This document shows, piece after piece, positions 13,501 to 24,078 of a DNA stretch of 64,000 nt. Source of the stretch: Rhabditoides inermis (Eukaryota; Nematoda; Chromadorea; Rhabditida; Rhabditidae); NCBI GenBank assembly GCA_963966185.1, contig CAWZYM010000331.1:2112501-2176500 (forward strand), written 5' to 3'. The notes beneath the pieces were generated by a model that did no database searches, was not told where the DNA came from, and saw nothing but the letters and a program-made list of their open reading frames with translations. Position 1 is the stretch's first letter. The number at the start of each line of letters is the position of its first letter. The translations under genes were made by a program, and so were the position numbers.

Positions 13501-13516
13501 TTCCTGTCTATTCCAG
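13092..13516. other. Intergenic stretch, no gene seen
   Basis: AT-rich at first, then ordinary composition, ending in a CT tract that leads to the acceptor at 13516. No convincing exon or conserved motif is visible. Upstream exons of the plus-strand gene must lie here or further left if that model is right. Confidence 0.4.
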
Positions 13517-15355
13517 CCGCGATTGCATTTTCGCAGCTTGTGGCCATGACCCGGACAGATATGGTGCAGCTCACTTTCGCTTTGCCGAGGACCATATCGG
13601 AGACCGTAATAGCACTCTCTTCCATCCCTCTAATCATTCGATAGTTGCCGCTTCTCTTCTCCCTACATGTATATTCGTGGAATTTCATTAGTCCATCAGT
13701 CAACAAGTGCATTCTCTACTACCATCCTAATCGAGGCACTTTTTTGGTTCGCATGTTTGATTCTGATTTGTGTGTTGTTTTTACTCAGTATTGAAACATT
13801 GGCCATTTTGCTTTGTCTGGAGTCTCTGTGCACAATTGTTGATCGGAAAGTAATGATGAGTACTTGGGAACTTGAGTATTAATTTGTTTTCACTATAACA
13901 TTTTTCAGTTCACGGAACACATTGTTTCTATATCTGGCATCAATCCTGCACTGGCTAGCGGGAAGACGACAGACAAACAGAACAACTTAGAAGCTTACTT
14001 ATTTATTATTTTGTATTGCAACATTTCTTATCATGATTTCAGGTTCGCAAACCTACTGGACTGCCTAGTTGCGCTCATCTAAGGGAAACGCCACTCACAG
14101 TATGTAAGTTCTCATCAGTACAACAGTTTTCAGTCAGTACAATACAGTGTTACAATAGTTTTTAACACAATATAGTAGCAGTGCTACAATAGTATTCGGA
14201 CGATCGATCCAACTTCCATCCCCGCTCTGGGCTTGCGCTGTTTGTTCACTTTGGTAGCGGACCTGCTCGATAAGGAGAATTCCGGAGCGTTGGATGTGTA
14301 CCCATTGATCAAGTCATCTCTTTCCAGCCGCTGAAGTTTCATCGATCGCCAGTGGATTCTGGGAGATGAAGGTGCACGTCGTTCACCTCGAACTACTATC
14401 TGTCGAGCAATGGAAGTCAGTTTCTCACCTCTGTGTATGTATGTTTTTTCTATACATGTTCTTTCCAGCGGCACTGATACAGCCTTGTGGTTCTTGTGCC
14501 GTCTCGCGGCTCGATTGGGTACGGTAGTAGTCTGCGCACGGGATTCAGGTATACTTCAGTTGTTGTGGTTTTGTGAATTTGTGCTTTTCAAAACTAGAGC
14601 AGAGCGCGGCGCTAACTTCGCTTCTCTCCGCTCCGCTCACGTGCAGTCGTGTCCGAGTGGTTAAGGAGATTGACTAGAAATCAATTGGGCTCTGCCCGCG
14701 TAGGTTCGAATCCTGCCGACTGCGAATGTTTTGCTGAAAGGCTAAATGTGTTTGAAATGCACCTGGTATAGTGTTTCAAACTTCGACACACACGTGCACG
14801 GATGGCCGAGTGGTCTAAGGCGCCAGACTCAAGCGATCTCGCTTCATACGAGCCAGTGTGGGCATTCTGGTATCGGAAACGATGCGTGGGTTCGAACCCC
14901 ACTCCGTGCAAAACTTTTGCACAATTTAACAATATATATTGAAACATATCAAAACTGTATTGAATCGTATTGAATTCATTTCAGAAGGAAATCGGCCGTC
15001 TTGCTGCGTTCAATTCCATTCGAGAAGTTTGGAGTCAAAACACTACTCAGGTATGCAATCCTGTTTTGGCTACCCGTATGTAAGAGATAAGTGTAAATCA
15101 TTTACAGCAATTCTTTCGAGTGCCTGGTCGATCGATTGTACGTCTATATTCAAGAAACCAACTACTTGCTGTCCTCACTTCCCACGAATCCGGTAGGCAG
15201 ACTGGAAACAACATATTTTCAGAACACTTGAGTTCTATCACATTTCAACCAGAAGAAAAAAGAAATACGCGTGTAAAAATACGTTATTTCAGTTGTTTCT
15301 CGAGGTCGTTCTGCTCAAGTCGCAAGAGACCCTCAACAAGCTGCGAACGCAGTGA
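13517..15355 (+). CDS. 3' exons of an unrecognised conserved-looking gene
   Basis: The best part is a chain of five exons in consistent phase (14043-14103, 14328-14415, 14985-15050, 15108-15192, 15293-15355) giving 120 residues and a TGA. It contains FWEMKVHVVHLELLSVEQW, VLLRSIPFEKFGVKTLL, NSFECLVDRLYVYIQETNYL, and ends KSQETLNKLRTQ. All acceptors are TTTCAG-, TTCCAG- or TTACAG-like. The helical, Leu-rich composition suggests an alpha-solenoid or coiled region, but I name no family. Two upstream exons (13517-13605, MTRTDMVQLTFALPRTISET; 13909-14012, IVSISGINPALASGKTTD) look coding and join each other. The second does not join 14043 in phase with any donor I can see, so the 5' half is provisional. 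The 14416-14984 intron holds two tRNA genes. Confidence 0.5.
14643..14724 (+). tRNA. tRNA-Ser (AGA anticodon)
   Basis: 82 nt with a complete cloverleaf. The acceptor stem is GCAGTCG paired with CGACTGC plus a G discriminator. It has a long variable arm as in serine tRNAs, a GGTTCGAATCC T-arm (B box) and anticodon AGA at 14676-14678. No intron and no encoded CCA. Confidence 0.95.
14796..14910 (+). tRNA. tRNA-Leu (CAA anticodon) with an intron
   Basis: The acceptor stem GCACGGA pairs with TCCGTGC and is followed by an A discriminator. The A box reads TGGCCGAGTGGTC and the B box GGTTCGAACCC. Anticodon CAA lies at 14830-14832. The anticodon arm CCAGA/TCTGG is split by an intron of about 31 nt near 14834-14864, as is usual for eukaryotic tRNA-Leu(CAA). 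A long variable arm is present. It lies 71 bp after the tRNA-Ser, in the same orientation. Confidence 0.95.
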
Positions 15356-15497
15356 TCTCCTCAATCGATCTATCAAACTGATAACTGATCTCATATACCT
15401 TTTTACATTTTATCTATATACATATGTCGTGGATTCCACGACCGATACCGTATAACCTTGACTATGACCATGTGACAACCACTCGGTGACATTAACA

Positions 15498-15731
15498 TGA
15501 TACCGTACTACGAATACTGTACTCTCTGTCGCTGTTCGCATGAAGGATGTGAAAAAGAAGCGGCGCCGTGAATTCGTCTGCCCCGTCTGCGCCTGTCTGG
15601 AGCCGGCACTTCCCTCGCCCACTCGGCCACCCTCGTCTTCCACACACTCGCCACACACCTGCGCGGAGACGCCACACTCTCCGAATTCTAGCCCCACCCC
15701 CTCCATTTCGTATTGTCTCATTGTTCGGTGA
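15498..15731 (+). other. GC-rich coding-like stretch, frame unresolved
   Basis: One frame starts at 15540 with MKDVKKKRRREFVCPVCACL and stays open for 63 codons. A second frame encodes YCTLCRCSHEGC, meets a TGA at 15568, then reopens as SLAHSATLVFHTLATHL and stops at 15690. The second frame has strong C/G third positions. The C-x2-C start and the H-x(4)-HL spacing faintly resemble the zinc modules at 10.6 and 9 kb. It could be a decayed module, a spliced small gene, or chance in GC-rich DNA. Confidence 0.25.
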
Positions 15732-16329
15732 TAGCGATGCTCGAGTAAGGTCGGTCCCGTTCCATGGTTTTGCCCGTGTAGGGTTCAGGATACTGGCGGA
15801 ATGCAGTAGTCCCCTATTTTCCTAGTTGCGACTAGTGTGTGTTATGATTTGGAGTAATGCTCCCTTGTATTGCTGTCGTGGACGTGTGTCCGACATTGTT
15901 TTGTGTGCTCCCGCCGGCGTGCGGTCCTTCTTCTATTGTCAGTAAACTCTCTTCTTCTTATAATGTGTTTACATCATTTTTTTGGTAATATGGGCTTACT
16001 ATAGTTCGCGGAGGCTCCGATCATTCCTCCGTCGAATCGTGTCTCTTTTGGTTGTCTAGACATCGCGTAGAGTTGGGTTTGGTTGCTATTTGGTTATGGT
16101 GGACCACCCCACCCCTATTCTCCCTGAACAACATATACATATTTACATATATCTTCATAAACACTTTATCTACATTCTATACACAGTACATCTGATCGAG
16201 GGAGGAAAGAGGAAAGAGGGAGAGAATGCAGACAGGAACACAACGTCAGAACAAGACAACTGGTGTGTGAGTGTCTCAATCTGGTTGTGAAATGGTTGAG
16301 AAAAAGTGGTTGTGAAAAAAGTGAGTGGT
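15732..16329. other. Intergenic region, no gene seen
   Basis: It probably holds 3' untranslated sequence for the converging genes on either side. It is AT-rich near 16120-16190 and has no coding pattern. Confidence 0.4.
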
Positions 16330-16480
16330 TCAGAGCATGTAGTCGGGCCACTTGATGTTGATGCCGAAGTTCTTCTTGTATGGCGCCATCTTCTTGGTGA
16401 GTGTGTCCCGCTCGATGTGGAAGATGTCAGGGTCACAGTAGCGGTACGTGCGCACCCGGGCGGGGACTGGAAGGGGGAGG

Positions 16481-16537
<57 letters not shown>

Positions 16538-16558
16538 GGGGAGAGAGGGGGAGAGAGA

Positions 16559-16616
<58 letters not shown>

Positions 16617-16930
16617 CTCACTGTTGTGGCTGATCGTCTCGCAGACCGTCTCGAACATTCGTGCGACATCGTCGAAAATCACATCGATAGCCATCTGGAA
16701 ACAATAAAATATATTCTTGATCGACTTTATTACCAGTCGTGATCTCTTTCTCGATTCCGAATAAACATGATTTGATTTGATAAACAGTCACTGACTTTCC
16801 CGTACTTCTCGACCTTCCATATCATCTCCTGGTTGAGCACGTTCAGTTGGACGAGTCGATCGGCGAGCGAGCGAAGGGCCTCGTGGCGGGCACTGGAAGG
16901 AGATGGGTGGTCGGGGTACACGGCCCTGTG

Positions 16931-16996
<66 letters not shown>

Positions 16997-17537
16997 GCGA
17001 GTGCGCAGGCAGTCCGCCAGTCAATGAGCGTGTAGCTATTTCAGCTTTCAAAAATGTCGCGTCTTGCTGTGAAATTCGCAGGGCACACATCGCGTATGAC
17101 GCGGCGAACGCAAGAAACGACACAAGGAAGGATCTCATTCTGCTCCCTCTGGGTTAAGAGAGGAACGACACATTGGAATAACAGGCACCGGTCGTGCCAT
17201 TGGGATAGAAGTATATTGTATATAGACAGAAGGACCACCACCACTCACTTCTGCCAGATGGAGTCGTGTCCGATGCCGCCGATCAGAGGCCAGGAGATGG
17301 TCGAGAAACGCATGCACACCGTTAGTTCTGCAGAAATCTCTCTCTCTCTCTATCTCTATCTCTCTCTCTCTCTCTATCTTGCGCTCAAAGTAAGAAATCG
17401 CGGAAAACAGCCAAGTATCACTCTACCGTACCCCTGTGCTCCTCCCTCTCCCTCTCCACTATCTCGCACAGACGAGAGAGGAGAGAATAGAGATTGTCGA
17501 ACGCCACTTCTGCCGTCGCCGTGCCCTGACGAACCAT
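16330..17537 (-). CDS. Complete 174-aa protein of unknown function
   Basis: Five exons (17432-17537, 17249-17327, 16796-16925, 16622-16694, 16330-16466) join in frame and give 174 aa plus TGA. The start MVRQGTATAEVAFDNLY lies one base after a CTATTTCAG acceptor. The protein is mostly helical and has no signal peptide. Stretches include RFSTISWPLIGGIGHDSIW, LADRLVQLNVLNQEMIW, MAIDVIFDDVARMFETVCE and a C-terminal DPDIFHIERDTL, ending IKWPDYML. The high density of W, H, D and conserved-looking aromatics suggests a real constrained protein, but I recognise no family. GA tracts fill three of its introns. A second gene end lies 120 bp upstream on the same strand, so it may be a downstream operon gene. 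Confidence 0.72.
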
Positions 17538-17548
17538 TCTGAAATAGT
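17538..17548 (-). promoter_or_regulatory. Likely spliced-leader trans-splice acceptor
   Basis: The minus strand reads ACTATTTCAG and then one A directly before the ATG. An outron-type TTTCAG this close to a start codon, with no upstream coding exon needed, is the usual nematode trans-splicing arrangement. Confidence 0.5.
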
Positions 17549-17661
17549 ACTATACAGTAAACTTGTAGTAATCAAAAACAAACACAATCAGATCAGCGTT
17601 GTTTCTAACACAGGTTGACGCGGTTCAATATCTCATAAATGTTATAGGAAACGTTTCGATG

Positions 17662-17864
17662 TTAACGGACAGCAATGAATATTCGGCTTGAGAGCAGATA
17701 ACGTAGCTCAGCAGGAAGGTGAACCTTGCACTCTCGGCTGGCACAGAGAAAGGAGTCTGGCAGTAATGTAGGTCGGCGAGTGAGTGTTGTTTTGTGTGAC
17801 ATATCATCACTCTTCCCATTCTCTTTTTCCCTCTCTCTCTCCCTCCCTCTTTCTCTCTCTCTCC

Positions 17865-17908
<44 letters not shown>

Positions 17909-17950
17909 ATTCTTCCGCCTCTTACACCTTGCACACGCGTCACATGCAAT
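17662..17950 (-). CDS. Last two exons of an unrecognised gene upstream of the 174-aa gene
   Basis: Exon 17928-17950 (IACDACA) has a CTCACTCAG acceptor and a GTGTAAG donor. It joins in phase to 17662-17737 (RECKVHLPAELRYLLSSRIF) ending at a TAA. The intron between is a long GA tract. The stop lies about 120 bp before the trans-splice-like acceptor of the 174-aa gene, a normal spacing for nematode operons. The start and function are not visible. Confidence 0.45.
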
Positions 17951-18343
17951 CTGAGTGAGAAAACAACTGGGAAGAAGAGTGATTGTCCGAGGGCCAGGTA
18001 AAAGTGTTACAGAGAAAACTTGAACTTATGAAACTCAAAAGCCTTTTGTCGCGTTTTTTTTCAGTTGTAATCGCAGTGTAAACCCGGCGCGAAATGCTCT
18101 CTGCGCTCCCACATAGGCGTGGCTCGGGTTTGTTTCGTCGAGATCATACTTCACAGGATCATTTCTGTAGTATGTATTTCGCCATCCTCTTGAAATTGGA
18201 GACTCTCCAACCGCGATGAACGGGAAAGAAGCGGGGCGCGAGCGGGAAGAAGCCTAGGCTTGAGGACCGCGGACGACTTTTGGTTGGCCTGCGCCCCGCT
18301 CATCTGAGCGGTTTCAAACAACTATCACCACAAGTAGTTTGCC
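17951..18343. other. Stretch without a recognised gene
   Basis: Ordinary composition. It may hold upstream exons of the gene ending at 17662, but no exon with both good splice sites stands out. Confidence 0.35.
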
Positions 18344-18565
18344 TCAAGGGATGCAGTGTCTGACTTGGCGAGGGCCTCTGCCGTCAGTCCTGCGAGTCTC
18401 GCCAACTGTGGACGACCGACGAATTCGCTGTCCTATGAAAGCATCCCAGTCCACATTCGAACCCTCACTCGTCTCGGAAAGTATGGCCCGAGAAAACATG
18501 TCGGCGAAAAGTGACTCAATCACCTTGTTATTTTCGCATGCTCTGATTTTGAAACAATGAAACAA
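18344..18565 (-). other. Possible coding exon(s), gene unassigned
   Basis: One minus frame reads NNKVIESLFADMFSRAIL and GSNVDWDAFIGQ and stays open for 73 codons. Another frame, after a TCCACAG site, reads LARLAGLTAEALAKSD and ends LEANYLW with TGA. Both look coding, but I cannot join them through a plausible intron. It could belong to the gene ending at 17662 or be a chemoreceptor C-terminal remnant. Confidence 0.3.
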
Positions 18566-18631
18566 TGTGGGTGAGCGTTGATTGTATCAGACATGGTGTG
18601 TTTGAAAATGTTTATCACATCGAAAACAACA

Positions 18632-20086
18632 TCACCACGCTTGTTTGAGTTGGTTGAAATAGACGTCCCCACTGACGGAATTGACAATGGTGTTGCAAGC
18701 AACAAGTTCTTTCTTGCTGAAAGAATCTTGTTCATAAAAAGTAAATAATAAAAACATATTGACCGAAAGAAGGCGAAGAATCGGCGCCGCCATTCTGGTA
18801 CGGAGTGGAAAGCAATGCACAGCGCACCAAAGTTCGCTCTAAGTACATATGTCAGTTTCAATACTGTATGAATCGAAACAACGTACATATCAATAACGAG
18901 AATGAATGTCGTTACTGCCTGCACTAACGCGCTTCTTTGCTCAATCGACGAAATTGCATCCACGTCAACTGAAAGAACCACGCTGTTCTGCTTTTTCCTT
19001 TCCAAAAAACATACACTCGAGAGCACTTCCGAACTTGTATAACCACAATACAAATATGAAAAGCACACATGTACTGGCGAATATGAGAATGTTGCGGAAC
19101 ATCTGCACAGAAGATTAACGAAAGACGAAGAAAAGCTGACCTTCATGATTCGCACATTTTCACCGAGTTGGAATCTGTAGCTGAGAGTGTACATTCGACT
19201 GTCCGCGCCCAGTCTGTTCAGCAAGTCCAACTTCTTGTTGTTATAATGATACAACAGCAAAAAGATCTGTAAACGTTATTTTCGTGTTTGTATAATTACA
19301 GCTAACATACACAAAATGATATTTGCGCGGGCGTTACGTATGCAAGAATTAGCAGAAATACCCATCGTTCTGCAAAACTCAAAGACAGTTTAGAGCGTGC
19401 AACCAACTCGTTAGTAAAAGGAAGGAGAAGATGAGTCCGCCTGTTGTCTGCATGGTTAAAATGGACACGGGAACAATAACCGATCCATGCATTTCATAGC
19501 TGCCCACGTAGAGAGTGGCTATTAGGCGCTCGATCATTATGCCTCAAGGAAATATTCGAATGAAAACATGCGAAATTCATACCTGAGATGACGCACAGCT
19601 CTGAGCCATACTGACAATATCTGAGTGGCGGAAAAATAAGTAACCACGCGTCGTCTAGAAACACAATGAACTTTTTTATGTTTTTCTTTTTTGTGTTGTC
19701 ATACCTTCCACCTCCAACACTCCAAACTGAAACATATATGCGACTGTATTGCCAGCTATGAGTATGTAATAATTCACTCCTATATACATGCAAATCCATC
19801 GCAAATTTCGGTGTACGGTAGAGGAACGCTACAAAACTATTAATGGCTCGCACATGTGGGAGATACCTGAATGATTCGGAAAGCAATACCGGCTGCAAAG
19901 AATCCGACGATTTTCACAATAACGTCGAATACAAAAAGAAAATGGAATAGGTTTGCAGAAGTCTACATTTGATAAAAAAAATAGTTGAAATTCGAAATCA
20001 GCACTCACTGCGTACAAAGATGAATGTATGAATAAAGCATCCAAATTCAAATCGACGTTCAACCAAGAAACGTGATGCAACAACAT
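18632..20086 (-). CDS. SRE-class serpentine chemoreceptor (nematode 7TM GPCR), complete
   Basis: Ten exons (20009-20086, 19867-19962, 19705-19828, 19583-19654, 19408-19542, 19338-19369, 19141-19266, 19015-19102, 18764-18968, 18632-18716) join in frame to 346 aa plus TGA, the usual SRE length. Hydrophobic segments include LFHFLFVFDVIVKIVGFFA, RWICMYIGVNYYILIAGN, RWVFLLILAYIFLLLY, RNILIFASTCVLFIFVLWL and ALVQAVTTFILVIDMYVV. Family marks are ERLIATLYVGSYE at about residues 128-140, YRFQLGENVRIMK after the fifth segment, and the C-terminal VYFNQLKQAW. Such receptors sit in sensory cilia and detect chemicals. The ligand is unknown. The ATG at 20086 is the first in frame; a short upstream exon is not excluded. 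A truncated relative lies directly upstream. Confidence 0.85.
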
Positions 20087-20672
20087 TTAAAAAATGAAAA
20101 AAAACTAATGAAAGACGACCACGTTTCACAATATTGCTTGCTACAATTGTCACGTCTGCAAACGTTATGTTTATCAGTGTTACTGAGGTTACTAACATTA
20201 GAAAATCGCTGGCTTTCATCACGCTTGCTTGAACTGAAAATTAGACCAATTTGGAAGTCATTTCAAATATCTCTAATATCTAATATCTCTCCCGTTTACA
20301 GTAATGTGTTCATTCGTTTTTGTTCATGAGTGGAGACAGACACTGGCCATTCAGTGATTCAGTCAGTGGAGACTGCTATTCCAACAAACAGGCTTGGTGA
20401 TATATTGTATTCGATGTGATAAACAGTTTCAAACACAAACAGCGATTCGATATGATTTGGATAGAATCACATTATGTTTTATGCCCAGATACTTACTTAC
20501 ACTGTATTTTTGTTAATTCAAAATCAAAGCATACATGGTTAATAACAAATTCGTTTATTTTGTAGTACAAAAAATCTCGAGTTTTCAATTAGAACCACTG
20601 AGGAAGATCATCACATATTGCATAACATATTCTTTCGTTCTGTTTCTGCCAGGCATTTTAGAGTTGTGTGAA
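20087..20672. other. Intergenic region between the two SRE-type genes
   Basis: AT-rich. It contains the presumed promoter of the complete receptor and the 3' flank of the truncated one. No other gene is visible. Confidence 0.4.
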
Positions 20673-21188
20673 TTATCTCCGGAAACCGTGTTGACGACAG
20701 AAGGCCGGGAAGCAGAGCAACGTCTGAAACAGACATTCGCGTCACGTTTTCTGCTATGCGAATAACAATCATTAATAATTAATTAATAAAGTTGAGACCT
20801 CATAATGCTGGCGACTTGTCGACTTGGATACAGACAGCACGGCCACAGCCTTGGGGCGCCCTCGTTAAATCTAGAACGACAGTGGACCATATTAGGGCGA
20901 ACGGGGCCGTTTGTTACCTCTGTATCATGTAGAACATACCGATACGATAACAAAAAACCTGCCAAACTATGACTCACAAGCTAGCCATAAAGTGGAATGC
21001 GAATATGCCGGTGCCTCCCCGCAACTCGCGAGGATTCTCCATTCCGAGACGGACAAGGGACGCGAGACGAGAGAACTGGGAGTGAATGAGATATGTGGTT
21101 GCGGATAGAGATGTACCTCGACCAGCACGAAGTAGGCGACAAGGAAGCACACCCCGCACACGCCGAATAAGAGAATGTTGCGGATCAA
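20673..21188 (-). pseudogene. SRE-like chemoreceptor fragment, 5' end missing at the satellite border
   Basis: Exon 21117-21188 encodes LIRNILLFGVCGVCFLVAYF, the counterpart of MFRNILIFASTCVLF in the complete gene. It joins in phase to 20978-21075 (SRLASLVRLGMENPREL, then GTGIFAFHFMASL). The last exon, 20673-20723 (TLLCFPAFCRQHGFRR, stop), resembles the WRRRF-type receptor end. Between them an open frame (FALIWSTVVLDLTRAPQ) lacks a clean acceptor and meets stops. No exons for the first five membrane segments are found upstream. Instead, satellite sequence starts at 21318. Confidence 0.5.
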
Positions 21189-21317
21189 CTACAACATGCA
21201 GCATATATGAAATTGATAGAAAGTTTGCGTATTGCGTAATGCAAGACAAGTTCATGTCTACCGTTCTTCGAGAAACTTGCTTTGGTTTCTTCGTATGTAT
21301 TCTGTGAATTCGCACCT

Positions 21318-22209
21318 TCGCAGCGCCCGCTGCGCCGGTCTGGCTAAATGCCCTATGGTTTCCGTCCGTCCATCGCTCTACCGCGCCAGCCACTACTCCT
21401 ATCTAGCCAAACGTGACATCGATCCGATGGTCTCGGTCCCGAGATGCAGGATTCCAATTTTCAGATCTTTATCTCTCATATCCGCGGAGCTATAAGCTCA
21501 AGAAAGTCTGACGAAACAGCGCGTAATCCGAGAGAGTCAGACAGAAAGGAGGCGAAATAGTGTGTGAGGCGAGGAGACGAGTCACTGACGAATCGGCTGC
21601 GGCGAGTAGACCTTACAAGAACGAGTACTGCGAATCGCAGACTTCAGCTATCGAAAAACGGTTTCGACGTCACTCCTCTACACTCCCTCACCTACAAATC
21701 TGCCCGTAATCTTTTCATAACTCCTCCTGGTTTCCTTTCACGAAGTGATTTAGTCGAGGCGAGGCGACACCAAACAGTTGTCACAGTTGTTCAGGAAAAC
21801 TAGGCAACCGTGTAAGGTCTCCATTTACTAAAACATGCAAATAGGTGGCCACTACACTTCTACCAAAATTTGCATCTTTTTGTGACCTCTGACGCTCGCT
21901 ATCAATTAAATTCCTCTAATCGACGTCGTTTTATTGCCCCGCGACGAGAGAGTGTGGCGAGGTGAGAGTGCGCCAGCTGCCAGTCTGTCTGCTGTTAGAG
22001 AAAGAAACAGTAAATTGTGCAAATGAGCGAGAACAGCACCATGCACTACGAAACAGCTCACCACACTCCACAAACTGTGCAAATTCTATATTCTGAGCAA
22101 ATACAATACAAATATAACTGTATGCACTAACGACATTCTATATTCAATCAGGAAGTGAGGCGAGGCGAAATACTATGTAACCTTATTTTCTCATCCCTCT
22201 GCTTTTCTC

Positions 22210-22258
<49 letters not shown>

Positions 22259-22319
22259 TCTCTCTCTCTCTTTCGTCTCTCTCTTTCTCGCTCTCTCTTT
22301 CGTCTCTATCTCTCTCTCC

Positions 22320-22352
<33 letters not shown>

Positions 22353-22700
22353 GATTTTATAATATAAGACCATTGATAACTATAAATTATATTTGTATCT
22401 CAGTTAAATAAAAATTGTCAACCAGCTACTGATAGGCTTTTACCGCGGAGTGTGCCGGAGCGCCCTCTATGTGCATACGAGAGAGTAAAAGATCAGAAAG
22501 TAGAAAAGAATGCATATCAGTATCAGTGTTCAATATATTAATATAATTACTGATCTACTGATCGGCTTTGACCGCGGAGGCGCGCGAAGCGTGCCGGAGC
22601 GCTTTCTATGTGCATACGAGAAAGTGAACGATCAGAGAGTCGGAGAAAATGCATTTCAGTAGCAGTAATCAATATATTATTATTTTTACTGATCTACTGA
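21318..22700 (+). repeat. Satellite unit 1a: ~0.85-kb module, CT tract and 139-bp monomers
   Basis: It starts abruptly at TCGCAGCGCCCG, the same point that follows the terminal hairpin in other units. It contains the conserved module (21318-22150), CT tracts (about 22210-22355), and two to three 139-bp monomers. It is the first unit of the array and lacks the terminal module, being cut by the island at 22.7 kb. Its copy of the module has a changed end to the shared reading frame (TVVQEN-stop). Confidence 0.85.
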
Positions 22701-23505
22701 TATACGGCAAATAGTAAATCATACAACATACCACATACCACCATACTACCATACTACCATACCACCATACGAGCGTACTACCATACCATCATACAACATA
22801 CCATATTTTTGCACTCATACAACCATGAATGCTGTCATACCATCATACCACCATACCACGTGATTTCGAAAAGTTTTCGCGCGCATTTTCATATCACGTC
22901 TCGCGTCAGTCGCTTTTTTCATTCAAATTTTCATTGTTTTTTGTCATTGTCATTGTTATTTCTCGTTTTTTTTATTTTCCAAGTTTTGAATGTGAGAGAC
23001 GCGAACATCTCTCTCTCTCCCTTGTCGAAAACGACTCTCACACTCGAGATGAAATTAAGAAACGCAACTATTTCATTGAACGTATGTAGGAGGAAGCCAC
23101 CGCTGTTTGTATTCTACCAGTCGGTGTCGCGTCCGACCATCGACTTCCTTTCTTTAGACAAAATGGACGCAAAGCCTGTTCTAGGAGCCACACAACTCTG
23201 ATTTAGATCCGATAAGGCCCATTGTGTCAACACATCTTCAAAGAGCGAGTATCGTTCGCGCAGAATCGCCTTCTCTCGTTCGATGCTCGCGTGGATATGC
23301 ATGCGAGCATCGCCGTGCCACCAGAAAGGGGTCGAACTCAGCGACTTTTTCAGAAAAAAAACAACGATGTGCATGGATAAGTCTTTCCATTTTGCGAAAC
23401 TAGAATTTAGTAGCTCTACAACTACAACTCGGGTAAACTCACATCTCGGGTAAATCTTCACATTGCGTGAACAAGGTTAGAGAGAGTTTGACTCCCAAGA
23501 TGCTT
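22700..23505. other. Non-satellite island with CATACCAC-type repeats and a coding-like minus-strand stretch
   Basis: About 22710-22860 is a degenerate repeat of ATACCACC/ATACTACC. The rest is unique in this window. On the minus strand 23195-23350 encodes SLSSTPFWWHGDARMHIHAS and EREKAILRERYSLFEDVLTQ with no stop, which looks like a real exon. Its flanking splice sites are poor. I cannot name a family. It may be a gene remnant caught inside the satellite. Confidence 0.45.
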
Positions 23506-24018
23506 GAAGGTTGTTGAAGAGGTCGTTGAACGGTTGCATCGAGTAGACCTTACAAGAACGAGCACTGCGAATCGCAGACTCCAGCTTTCGAGAAACGGTT
23601 TTGACGTCACTCCTCTAAACTTCCTAATCTACAAATCTGCCCGTAATCTTTTTATAACTCCTCCTGGTTTCCTTTCACGAAGTGATTTAGTCGAGGCGAG
23701 GCGACACCAAACAGTTGTCACGGGCTGTTCAAGAAAACTAGGCAATCGTGTAAGGTCTCCCTTCACTACAACATGCATATAGGTGGCCACTACACTTCTA
23801 CCAAAATTTGCATCTTTTTGTGACCTCTGACGCCCGCTATCAATTAAGTTCCTCTAATCGACGTCGTTTTATTGCCCCGCGACGAGAGAGTCTCTCTCTC
23901 TCTATCTCCATTTCTCTCTCTCTCTCTCTCTCTCTCTTATATTATGATTTTAGATTAGTGACAACTATGAAGTCTACTTGGATCTAAAATCGATAATAAT
24001 TGTCAACCAGCTGCTCAT

Positions 24019-24078
<60 letters not shown>

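Noticed and set aside
14184..14544. A 120-codon minus-strand frame (NGYTSNAPEFSLSSRSATK) opposite the plus-strand exons
   Set aside because: It looks coding, but no upstream exon or start is visible and it overlaps plus-strand exons that join in phase on both sides. Kept only as the rival reading.
16401..16742. Arg/Glu- and Ser/Leu-rich frames at many GA/CT tracts
   Set aside because: Dinucleotide repeats are stop-free in all frames. None has a start, domain or splice context of its own.
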